Of a DNA stretch of 13,842 nt, positions 5,689-12,765 are shown piece by piece; positions within the stretch are counted from its first letter, which is position 1; each line of letters begins with the position of its first letter. The position numbers were made by a program, and so were the translations under genes. The stretch spans positions 1-13,842 of the forward strand of contig JAODNB010000223.1 of NCBI GenBank assembly GCA_025464795.1. The letters are read 5' to 3'. Origin of the DNA: Frankiales bacterium. Its GTDB lineage: Bacteria > Actinomycetota > Actinomycetes > Mycobacteriales > SCTD01. Under the pieces are notes generated by a model. The model was not told where the DNA came from, did no database searches, and saw only the letters and a program-made list of their open reading frames with translations.

Positions 5689-7679
5689 CCGACTTCGTCA
5701 CGTTCACGATCATCGGCATCGTGCTGGGATCCACGTACGCCATCGCCGCCAGCGGGCTGGTGCTGACCTACGCGACCTCGAACGTCTTCAACTTCGCGCA
5801 CGGCGCGGTCGGCATGGTCATGACGTTCCTGTACTGGGAGCTGTACGTGAACCAGGGCATGCCGCTGTGGCTGGTCCTCCCGCTCATCCTGCTGATCGTC
5901 GCGCCGGTGTTCGGGCTGGTCATGGAGCGGCTGGTCATGCGGCGCCTCACGGTGGCCGACGTCACGACCTCCCTCGGCGTGACGGTCGGGCTCCTGGTCG
6001 CCCTGATCGGCCTTGCGCAGCAGAAGTGGAAGCCCGCCGGGCGCAGCGTCGACTCGTTCTTCGCCGGCAACAGCGTGTCCTTCGGCCTCGTGCGGGTCAC
6101 CGCGCAGCAGTTCATCACGATGGGCATCGCGATCGCGGTGGCCCTCGGCCTGTACGTCCTGCTGAACCGCACCCGCATCGGCACCGCCATGCGCGCGGTG
6201 GTCGACAACCGCGACCTGCTGGCGCTGCACGGCGCCCGGCCGAACCTGCTGAGCGGGCTGGCGTGGGCCCTCGGGTCCTCGCTGGCTGCACTGGCCGGGA
6301 TCCTGCTCGCCCCGTCGCTGTCGTTCGACTACACGATCCTCACGTTCCTCGTCGTCAACGCCTACGCCGCGGCCATGGTCGGCAAGCTCAAGAGCCTCCC
6401 GAAGACGTTCGCCGGCGCCATCGCTCTCGGTCTTCTGATCAACTACGGCCAGTGGGCCTACATCTCGCTGCCCGCGTCGTTCGTCAAGGACTCGGACGGC
6501 CTGATCTACGGCATCAACAACTCGCTGCCGACCATCTTCCTGCTCGGCGCCATGCTGCTGCTGCCGCAGGACAAGCTGCGGGTCGGCCGGATCGCGGGGA
6601 CGAAGCTCCCGCGGATCCCGTCCTGGCGGGCCACCTTCCTGTGGTCGGCCGCGCTCCTTGCGGGCGCCTACGCCCTCACGGGCTCGATGGGCATCGCCAA
6701 CAACTCCCGCTTCGGCCAAGCCATGTGCCTGCCGCTGATCATGCTCTCGCTCGTGCTGCTCATCGGCTATGGCGGCGACGTCTCGCTGTGCCAGCTGAGC
6801 TTCGTCGGCGTGGGGGCTCTGGTCGCTGCCCGCGGCTTCGACATCCCCTTCACGGGCCTCGGCTTCCACCCGCAGATCACCGTCCTGTCGCTCATCACGG
6901 CGTTCCTGCTGACCGCGGTCGTCGGGGCGGTCGTCGCCCTGCCGGCCTTGCGGCTGCGCGGGCTCTACATCGGTCTCGGCACCCTGGCCATCGCCTCCGC
7001 TCTGGACCACACCGTCTTCGAGACCGGGCTGGTCGGCTTCGGGGCGCAGGGCTCGACGATCGACGTCCCGCGTCCGGGGTTCCTCGAGTCCGAGCGGTCC
7101 TTCGCCATGGCGGTCGTGGTCACCTTCGTCCTCATGGCCTGGGTCGTCCTGTCGATCCGGCGCAGCAAGTACGGCCGGATCCTGCTGGCCACCCGGGACT
7201 CGCAGGCGGCCTGCGCGACCCTCGGCTTCAGCACGACGCTCACGCGCGTCGCGGTGTTCTCCGCCTCTGCAGGGCTCGCCGGCGTCGCCGGCGTGCTGCT
7301 CGCGGGCATGAAGCACACCGTCGGCACCCTGGACTTCTACTTCTTCCAGAACCTGCCGCTGCTGCTGTTCGCGATCGTCTTCGGGGTCACGAGCATCTCC
7401 GGGGTGCTCGTCGGCGGCTTCTTCTACGGCTGCTTGTCCACCGGCTTCCTGCTCAGCAGCGACGCGACCGTCAAGAACCTCGCGTACATCGTGCTGTTCG
7501 TCGGGATCCGGCTGCTGGTGAACAACCCCAACGGGCTCGTCGGACTGCTGTTCGACCAGAGCCGTCGCCTGCTGAGGTTCCGGGACAAGGACCCCGAGCG
7601 CACCACCACGGGGTCGCCCGTCGAGGTGTACCCGGCCGTTGTCGGCCGCGTCGTGGAGGTGCCCGTTGGCTCTGCTTGA
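5685..7679 (+). CDS. Fused LivH-LivM type ABC importer permease, 664 aa
   Basis: Inner-membrane permease of a branched-chain-amino-acid (HAAT/LIV) type ABC importer, with both usual subunits in one chain. Residues 1 to about 300 are LivH-like: GIVLGSTYAIAASGLVLTY and VFNFAHGAVGMV at the N-terminus, then a cytoplasmic coupling loop GTAMRAVVDNRDLLALHGAR. Residues from about 315 to 635 are LivM-like, with GYGGDVSLCQLSFVGVGAL, ALRLRGLYIGLGTLAIA and coupling loop GRILLATRDSQAACATLGF. Many hydrophobic helices are spread over both halves, and a hydrophilic C-terminal tail of about 30 residues follows. GTG at 5685 is supported by AGGAGGG (5671-5677) and by the overlap with the small ORF. It overlaps livG by 14 nt. 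LIV-type importers also take up amides, urea and aromatic acids, so substrate cannot be read from the family; steroid or steroid-acid uptake is inferred from the neighbours. Confidence 0.9.
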   Translation: MTDFVTFTIIGIVLGSTYAIAASGLVLTYATSNVFNFAHGAVGMVMTFLYWELYVNQGMPLWLVLPLILLIVAPVFGLVMERLVMRRLTVADVTTSLGVTVGLLVALIGLAQQKWKPAGRSVDSFFAGNSVSFGLVRVTAQQFITMGIAIAVALGLYVLLNRTRIGTAMRAVVDNRDLLALHGARPNLLSGLAWALGSSLAALAGILLAPSLSFDYTILTFLVVNAYAAAMVGKLKSLPKTFAGAIALGLLINYGQWAYISLPASFVKDSDGLIYGINNSLPTIFLLGAMLLLPQDKLRVGRIAGTKLPRIPSWRATFLWSAALLAGAYALTGSMGIANNSRFGQAMCLPLIMLSLVLLIGYGGDVSLCQLSFVGVGALVAARGFDIPFTGLGFHPQITVLSLITAFLLTAVVGAVVALPALRLRGLYIGLGTLAIASALDHTVFETGLVGFGAQGSTIDVPRPGFLESERSFAMAVVVTFVLMAWVVLSIRRSKYGRILLATRDSQAACATLGFSTTLTRVAVFSASAGLAGVAGVLLAGMKHTVGTLDFYFFQNLPLLLFAIVFGVTSISGVLVGGFFYGCLSTGFLLSSDATVKNLAYIVLFVGIRLLVNNPNGLVGLLFDQSRRLLRFRDKDPERTTTGSPVEVYPAVVGRVVEVPVGSA

Positions 7680-8421
7680 GGTCGACGACGTCCACGTCCG
7701 CTTCGGGGGAGTGATCGCCGTCAACGGCGCCACCTTCGACGTGTCCGAGAGCTCGGTCATCGGGCTCATGGGTCCCAACGGAGCCGGCAAGACGACGCTG
7801 TTCAACGTCATCACCGGTCTGCAGACCCCGACCAGCGGAGCAGTGCGCTTCGAGGGCCGTGACATCACGAAGGTGCACCCCAGGCTGCGGGCCGTGGCCG
7901 GGATCGGTCGTACCTTCCAGCGGCTCGAGGTGTTCGGCTCCCTGACCGTGGGAGACAACATCCGGGTCGCCGCCGAGATGCGCGGCATGGACTCCCCTGA
8001 CCGGGTCCGCGACGAGCTGCTCGAGCGCGTCGGCCTGCGCGCCTTCGCCGACGTGACCGCCGACTCCGTCCCGACCGGCATCGCCCGTCTCACCGAGCTG
8101 GCTCGGGCGCTGGCGGTCGACCCGCGGCTGCTGCTGCTCGACGAGCCGTCCAGTGGGCTCAGCGAGTCGGAGACCGACGACTTCGCCGTCCTGGTGCGGT
8201 CCCTCGCTGAGGACGACGGCCGGTCGGTGCTCATCGTCGAGCACGACGTCGACCTGGTCCTCGGCCTGTGCTCGGAGATCCACGTCCTCGACTTCGGCTC
8301 GATCATCGCCAGCGGCCCGCCTGAGGTCATCCGGGCCGACAAGCGAGTCCAGGACGCCTACCTGGGTGCGGATGACGAGGCGGCCGAGGCCGTCGAGGCG
8401 CTCGCGGAGGTGCTCCTGTGA
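7666..8421 (+). CDS. livG: LivG-type ABC transporter ATPase with degenerate signature motif
   Basis: Cytoplasmic nucleotide-binding subunit, 251 aa. Walker A GPNGAGKT (36-43), Q-loop GRTFQRLEVF (Gln85), Walker B LLLLDEP (155-161, Glu160) and H-loop His193 (IVEHD) are intact. The LSGGQ-type signature is not: the position reads SVPTGIARLTELARAL, so VPTGI replaces LSYGQ. The C-terminus ends in an acidic tail (DDEAAEAVEALAEV). The start is TTG 7666, chosen because GGAGGT (7655-7660) sits 5 bases upstream and the protein then begins MALLEVDDVHVRFGG, a normal LivG N-terminus. The frame extends to a TTG at 7639 that lacks such support. It overlaps the permease by 14 nt and livF by 4 nt. It pairs with LivF to energise the LivHM permease. 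Confidence 0.92.
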   Translation: MALLEVDDVHVRFGGVIAVNGATFDVSESSVIGLMGPNGAGKTTLFNVITGLQTPTSGAVRFEGRDITKVHPRLRAVAGIGRTFQRLEVFGSLTVGDNIRVAAEMRGMDSPDRVRDELLERVGLRAFADVTADSVPTGIARLTELARALAVDPRLLLLDEPSSGLSESETDDFAVLVRSLAEDDGRSVLIVEHDVDLVLGLCSEIHVLDFGSIIASGPPEVIRADKRVQDAYLGADDEAAEAVEALAEVLL

Positions 8422-9134
8422 CGGAGCGCGTGAACGCCTTGGACGTCATCGACCTGACCGCGGGCTACGGCCGCATCGAGGTCCTGCACGGCGTCTCCTT
8501 CTCGGTGCCGTCCGGCTCCGTCGTCGCGCTCCTGGGGCCCAACGGCGCCGGCAAGACCACGACGCTGAACTGCATCGCCGGCGTGCTGGACCCCACCGGG
8601 GGTCACGTGCACATCGGCGGCCACCACCTGAACGGCGCGGCTCCAGACCGGCTCGCCAGGGCCGGGCTGTGCACGATCCCGGAGGGCCGGGGCATCTTCC
8701 CGAACCTCACGGTCGTGGAGAACATCAGCCTGTTCGCCTTCGCGGCCAAGGCCACCCCGCGCGAGATCGAGGAGCGGTCCTTCACCCAGTTCCCGCGGCT
8801 GGCCGAGCGGCGCGGCCAGCTGGCCGGCAAGCTCTCCGGCGGTGAGCAGCAGATGCTCGCCATGGCCCGGGCGCTCTCCACGGACCCGGCCCTGCTCCTG
8901 CTCGACGAGCTGTCCATGGGTCTGGCCCCGAAGATCGTCGAGGACCTGTACGAGATCGTCGGTGAGATCGGGCGCCAGGGCGTCTCGGTCCTCGTCGTGG
9001 AGCAGTTCGCCCGCCGGGCCCTGGCTGTTGCCCAGCTCGGGATCGTCATGGTGCAAGGCCGGGTCACCGCCGTCGGCGAGCCCGCGGACATCGAGGGCGA
9101 GCTGTCCGCCGCCTACCTCGGAGGTGCTGCATGA
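8418..9134 (+). CDS. livF: LivF-type ABC transporter ATPase
   Basis: Second nucleotide-binding subunit, 238 aa, the normal LivF length. Walker A GPNGAGKT (40-47), PEGRGIFPNLTVVEN (88-102), canonical signature LSGGEQQ (139-145) and Walker B LLLLDE (159-164) are present. The H-loop position carries Gln196 (VVEQF) instead of His, as is usual for LivF proteins. GTG at 8418 overlaps the livG stop (GTGA) and has GGAGG 7 bases upstream. The next gene starts inside its stop codon (ATGA). With LivG it should form an asymmetric ATPase dimer driving import. Confidence 0.93.
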   Translation: MTERVNALDVIDLTAGYGRIEVLHGVSFSVPSGSVVALLGPNGAGKTTTLNCIAGVLDPTGGHVHIGGHHLNGAAPDRLARAGLCTIPEGRGIFPNLTVVENISLFAFAAKATPREIEERSFTQFPRLAERRGQLAGKLSGGEQQMLAMARALSTDPALLLLDELSMGLAPKIVEDLYEIVGEIGRQGVSVLVVEQFARRALAVAQLGIVMVQGRVTAVGEPADIEGELSAAYLGGAA

Positions 9135-10588
9135 CCGGACTCCTGCGGACCGCAGCGCGGGTCGCTGTGGCGTCAGCCGTCGTCGTCGGATCGGTCCCGC
9201 TCGGCGGGGTGGTGAGCGCCGGCGACATCCGGACGGACACCAAGCTCGCCGGCTTCGCCGTCACCGTCGAGGCGAGCCCGCTCCGCGTGCTCCTCGACGA
9301 CCCCAACCTCGCGATCCCTCACGACCCCGGAACGGCCATCGTCGAGGGAGACCCCAACTACACCCTCGCCTCAGTAGCCGCGGGCCCGAACGCTCGCGCG
9401 GTCACCAGCACGGTGTGGCCAGGGAACCTGTTCGGTGAGGGCCTCGCGCAGCTTCCACCACCGACGTCGCCCGTACACCCGGCGTACCCGATCAAGGGGG
9501 AGGCCCGCTACCCGGACAAGCCGTACACCGCGCAAGGCGTCGACGGCGGGGCGCTGAGCATCGCCGAGGCGATGGGCCTGGATGCCCACGCCACCGCGGA
9601 CGGCACCCCCACCAACAAGCCTGGCCAGGTGACGGTCGGGGACGCCACCTCCACCTCGAAGGCGACCGTGACGCCCAAGGACGAGGCCGTCGGGGATGCC
9701 TTCAGCGCGGTCAAGGACGTCGACCTCGTCGCCGGCGTCATCCACATCGGCGCCGTCACCACCAAGATCGTCACGCAGTCCGACGGCAAGAAGCTGGTGT
9801 CGTCGGGCACGACCACCGTGTCCGGCCTGACCATCGGCGGGCAGGCGTTCACCGTGGACGACAAGGGCCTGCACGCGGCCGGCAACGGCAGCGCGCTGCC
9901 GGCGCTGACGGCCCAGGCCCTGGGCATCAGCGCGACGCTGCTGAACCAGAAGGTCGTCAAGACGACCAACGGGGTGAGCCGTGCTGCGGGTGGGCTGGTG
10001 ATCGACATCGACACCGGGCCGCTGCGCAAGCAGCTGTCGCCGGTCACCGGCGTCACCAACCCCATCCTGAACGGCATCATCGGCAACCTGCCGCCGGACC
10101 AGCAGGGCAACTTCTACTACCTGGTGAAGGCGACGCCACACATCACGTTCGTCTTCGCCGAGGCGAACTCCTCCGCGGCCGCGACGCAGCCGCTGTCGTT
10201 CAGCTTCCCAGGCTTCGGAGCTCCGAGCTTCCCGACTCCCGGCGGCGGCTTCTCCGGCTCCGTGGCGCCCGGGAGTCCGAACCCTGGCGCGGGCGCGGTC
10301 ATCACTCCCGGGATCGCGGACATCCCCGGCGGGAGCGCGGTCGTGCCGCGGCTCGCTGACCAGGGCGGCGGCAGTCCCGTACTCGCCCCCACGACGCAGG
10401 CAGCGTCGACCACGGGGTCCGGGTTCGCCGGGATCGGTGCAGGCCCGCTGCTCGGTGCCGTCGCCGCGTCGGGCCTGATCGGCTGGCTGCTGCTGCGCTT
10501 CCTCGGGCTCGCCGGTGGCGCGCTCGGCGTCGGTTGCCGGCTTGGCGCCCCCACGTCCGTCCCCAACCTCCGGAGCGTGACCGCATGA
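9131..10588 (+). CDS. Secreted, C-terminally membrane-anchored protein of unknown function, 485 aa
   Basis: I do not recognise the function. An N-terminal Sec-type signal is visible: basic LLRTAAR, a hydrophobic stretch, and a likely cleavage after VVSA (residue 30). The extracellular part (31 to about 350) is rich in beta-prone, Thr/Ser/Gly/Val sequence, including GVIHIGAVTTKIVTQ and SSGTTTVSGLTIGGQAFTV. These faintly recall actinobacterial choice-of-anchor-P type surface proteins (uncertain). A Pro/Gly/Ser-rich linker (about 355-430) leads to one hydrophobic helix (about 440-468) and a short basic tail. The topology is thus extracellular domain, linker, C-terminal anchor. The start ATG overlaps the livF stop (ATGA) with GGAGGT 5 bases upstream, and the next gene overlaps its stop the same way. 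This coupling implies it is made with the transporter, perhaps to capture or hand over a hydrophobic substrate at the cell wall. Confidence 0.8.
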   Translation: MTGLLRTAARVAVASAVVVGSVPLGGVVSAGDIRTDTKLAGFAVTVEASPLRVLLDDPNLAIPHDPGTAIVEGDPNYTLASVAAGPNARAVTSTVWPGNLFGEGLAQLPPPTSPVHPAYPIKGEARYPDKPYTAQGVDGGALSIAEAMGLDAHATADGTPTNKPGQVTVGDATSTSKATVTPKDEAVGDAFSAVKDVDLVAGVIHIGAVTTKIVTQSDGKKLVSSGTTTVSGLTIGGQAFTVDDKGLHAAGNGSALPALTAQALGISATLLNQKVVKTTNGVSRAAGGLVIDIDTGPLRKQLSPVTGVTNPILNGIIGNLPPDQQGNFYYLVKATPHITFVFAEANSSAAATQPLSFSFPGFGAPSFPTPGGGFSGSVAPGSPNPGAGAVITPGIADIPGGSAVVPRLADQGGGSPVLAPTTQAASTTGSGFAGIGAGPLLGAVAASGLIGWLLLRFLGLAGGALGVGCRLGAPTSVPNLRSVTA

Positions 10589-11112
10589 CCACTCCCGACT
10601 CGACGGCCCCGCGCTACAGCTCCGAGCGGATCCTGGCCATCGGGAGCGCGGTGCTGCTGCCGCTCGGCCTCGCGCTCGTGCTCCTCGGTTGGTACGGCGC
10701 TGCGCACACCCCTTACCTGTTCGAGCAGGTGCCGTACCTCATCAGCGGAGGCATCCTCGGCCTCGGGTTCGCGGTGGTCGGGGGCCTGCTCTACTTCGGC
10801 TCCTGGGTCGCCCGCAGCGCCTCGGAGCAGCGTCGCAAGGACGAGGAGATGTCGGAGATCCTCCGCGAGATCCGTGACGAGCTCCGGCACAACGCGGCCG
10901 CGGCGCCCGCCCCGAGCCGCAGGGCGTCGGCAGCCCCGAACGGCAGCCGCGCCAAGCCCTTCGTCGCCACGCAGCGCGGCGGGATGCTGCACCGTCCGGA
11001 CTGCGCCGTCGTCGCCGGTCGCGATGACCTCAAGCAGATCGGTGTCTCCGGCGACGGGCTCGCGCCCTGCACCTTGTGCAACCCGCTCGACGTCGACGTG
11101 CTCACGCACTGA
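10585..11112 (+). CDS. Two-helix membrane protein with coiled coil and C-terminal His/Cys motif, 175 aa
   Basis: Unrecognised small membrane protein. Two hydrophobic helices (about 16-36 and 50-72) are followed by a charged, probably coiled-coil segment (RSASEQRRKDEEMSEILREI, about 77-102). An Ala/Pro-rich spacer (103-123) then leads to a compact C-terminal module. That module has His136 and Cys140 (LHRPDC) and Cys162 and Cys165 (LAPCTLC), a spacing resembling the small zinc-binding module seen at the end of some nucleases and Ada-like proteins (YHxxxC...GYxPCxxC). Metal binding is inferred. With two helices and a basic region after helix 2, the tail is likely cytoplasmic. ATG 10585 overlaps the preceding stop (ATGA), with GGAG 9 bases upstream; the frame opens earlier but would overlap by over 50 nt. 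It is sandwiched between the secreted protein and the solute-binding protein, so an accessory role in the transporter is inferred. Confidence 0.8.
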   Translation: MTTPDSTAPRYSSERILAIGSAVLLPLGLALVLLGWYGAAHTPYLFEQVPYLISGGILGLGFAVVGGLLYFGSWVARSASEQRRKDEEMSEILREIRDELRHNAAAAPAPSRRASAAPNGSRAKPFVATQRGGMLHRPDCAVVAGRDDLKQIGVSGDGLAPCTLCNPLDVDVLTH

Positions 11113-11145
11113 CCCACCCTGTCTCTCCCTAAGGACCTTCCTGCC

Positions 11146-12744
11146 ATGTCCTCACGGCCCTTCCGCCGCCCTGTCGCCCACCGGCTCGCCGCCGTCCTCG
11201 CCGTGGCCGCTCTGGCCACGACGGCTTGTGGTGCTCGCCTGACACCCTCCCAGCGCACGGCTGCCCTGTCGCAGGGCGGCGGCAGCGGCACCGGCGGGAC
11301 CGGCGGCACGGGCGACACCGGCGCGGGGACGGGCACGGGAGCCGGCACGGCCACCGGGACAGGCAGCGGGACGAGCACCGGCACCGGCGCGGCCACGACC
11401 GCAGGCAGCGGGAGCTCCGCCACGGGCTCCGGCAGCGGAACCACGACCGGCAGCGGTGGCGGCTCCACCACCGGCAAGGCTGCGGGCTCGACCACGGGTG
11501 CCGGCAGCACCGGGACCACCGGCGACTTCCGGGCAGCGCCGGCAGGTGGCAACGGTGGCTCGACGGACGTCGGGATCACCAAGAACTCGATCACGATCTA
11601 CAACATCAGCGACATCAGCGGTGCGGTGCCCGGCCTGTTCGAGGACGCCCGCTTCGCGACGCAGGCCTACATCAAGTACTTCACCGCCCAGTACGGCACC
11701 CTGTACGGACGCAAGATCATCCTCAAGACCCTGGACTCTCAGCTCGACGCGGGCGCCAACCGCAGCGCCGCCCTCGACCTGTGTTCGGGCGGCTTCGCGG
11801 GTGTGGGGTCGCTGTCCGCGTTCGACCAGGGGGCTGCCGACCCCGAGAAGTCCTGTGGTGTCCCGGACGTCCGCGCGATCGCCACCACCGACCAGATCAA
11901 GGCGGTGCCCAACGTCTACCCGGCCAACGCGGCCGGCACGGGCAGCTACCGCGGCCTGGCGCAGTTCGCCTGGGCAGCGGCGTCACCCGACGCCAAGGTC
12001 AAGGCGTCCATCAAGAAGGCCGGCTACATCTACAGCGACGGTGACGTGACCCGGCAGCAGACCTCGCAGGACGCGAAGGCGACCACGGCGGCCTACGGGT
12101 TCAAGTGGATCGCTGACGTCCCGTTCCCGACCTCCACGACGAACTACACCTCGCCGGTGGCCAGCCTCAAGAAGGCCGGCGTCGACTTCGTCGCCTTCAC
12201 CGGGGCCTACCAGCAGGCTGCTGAGATCCGCAAGACGATGGACGAGCAGAACTACCACCCGACCGTGTGGGAGCCCACGGTCACCGCCTACACCCCGAAC
12301 TACCTGACGTCCGCGGGCGCGGCCGCCGAGGGCACCTACGTCGGCATCCAGCCGACCCTGCTCGAGGAGGCCAGCTACAGCAAGGAGCTCCAGACGTACG
12401 CCCAGTGGCTGACGCAGGTGAACCCGAACGCGGTGCCCACCGACCTCGGCCAGTTCGCCTGGGGCGCGACGGCGCTGTTCATCCAGAAGATGATCAAGCT
12501 CGGGCCGAAGCCGACCCGCAAGGGCCTGCTGGCCCTCCTGGCGCAGGAGCACGGCTTCACGGGCAACGGGCTGTTCCCAGCCCAGGACGTCGGGGGCCGC
12601 AAGCTCAGCGACTGCATCGCGATCATCCAGGTCCGCAAGGGCAAGTTCGTCCGGGTCCTGCCAGCAGCGGCGCACACCTGGCGCTGCCAGGACGGGTTCT
12701 GGGACTTCACGTCCAACAGCAAGCTCGCCGGCTTCCCCAAGTAG
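11146..12744 (+). CDS. ABC importer solute-binding lipoprotein, LIV type, with long Gly/Thr linker
   Basis: Extracytoplasmic substrate-binding component of 532 aa. The N-terminal signal has basic RPFRRPVAHR, a hydrophobic core and Cys28 in ALATTACG. This is a plausible but imperfect lipobox, with Thr rather than Leu/Val at -3. Residues 44-126 are an almost pure Gly/Thr/Ser/Ala tether. The binding domain (about 141-532) is of the type-I periplasmic fold: DVGITKNSITIYNISD at its start, then IKYFTAQYGTLYGRKI, ASLKKAGVDFVAFTG and QFAWGATALFIQKM. Four Cys (LDLC, EKSC, LSDC, WRCQ) could form two disulfides. The gene is 33 nt downstream of the previous one, with AAGGA (11131-11135) as a ribosome-binding site. 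As the only solute-binding protein here it should set substrate specificity; a steroid or side-chain acid is the contextual guess. Confidence 0.9.
   Translation: MSSRPFRRPVAHRLAAVLAVAALATTACGARLTPSQRTAALSQGGGSGTGGTGGTGDTGAGTGTGAGTATGTGSGTSTGTGAATTAGSGSSATGSGSGTTTGSGGGSTTGKAAGSTTGAGSTGTTGDFRAAPAGGNGGSTDVGITKNSITIYNISDISGAVPGLFEDARFATQAYIKYFTAQYGTLYGRKIILKTLDSQLDAGANRSAALDLCSGGFAGVGSLSAFDQGAADPEKSCGVPDVRAIATTDQIKAVPNVYPANAAGTGSYRGLAQFAWAAASPDAKVKASIKKAGYIYSDGDVTRQQTSQDAKATTAAYGFKWIADVPFPTSTTNYTSPVASLKKAGVDFVAFTGAYQQAAEIRKTMDEQNYHPTVWEPTVTAYTPNYLTSAGAAAEGTYVGIQPTLLEEASYSKELQTYAQWLTQVNPNAVPTDLGQFAWGATALFIQKMIKLGPKPTRKGLLALLAQEHGFTGNGLFPAQDVGGRKLSDCIAIIQVRKGKFVRVLPAAAHTWRCQDGFWDFTSNSKLAGFPK
11275..11523 (+). 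repeat. Low-complexity Gly/Thr/Ser-coding repeat (linker of the solute-binding protein)
   Basis: About 250 bp of short, imperfect GGC/ACC/GGG/ACG/AGC codon repeats coding for an 83-residue Gly/Thr/Ser/Ala chain. There is no fixed unit and the reading frame is maintained throughout. Such tracts are prone to slippage and length variation between strains. Confidence 0.75.
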
Positions 12745-12765
12745 GCGTCAGCGGCCGGGGAGCTT
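12721..12765. terminator. Imperfect inverted repeat between convergent solute-binding protein and kstR genes
   Basis: Arms at 12721-12732 and 12754-12765 pair over 12 bases with one mismatch (G12727 with G12759), around a 21-base loop. The loop contains the stop codon of the solute-binding protein gene, and the right arm reaches the first base of the kstR stop codon. The location in the only 20-bp gap between convergent genes suggests a bidirectional terminator. No T tract is present; function is inferred. Confidence 0.45.

Noticed and set aside
5361..8342. Very long minus-strand open frame (993 codons) opposite hsd4A, the permease and livG
   Set aside because: It is antisense to three well-supported genes, has Arg/Asp/Glu/Gln-rich low-complexity composition and no recognisable domain. 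It is a typical high-GC shadow of third-position G/C bias.
9424..9433. GAACCTGTTC, a KstR-like core inside the secreted-protein gene
   Set aside because: It has the AACNNGTT core but lacks both flanking T and A positions. A six-base core should occur a few times by chance in a window of this size, and it is within coding sequence.
11275..11523. Repetitive stretch considered as a CRISPR or tandem-repeat array
   Set aside because: There are no fixed repeat and spacer units. It is in-frame low-complexity coding for a Gly/Thr/Ser linker.
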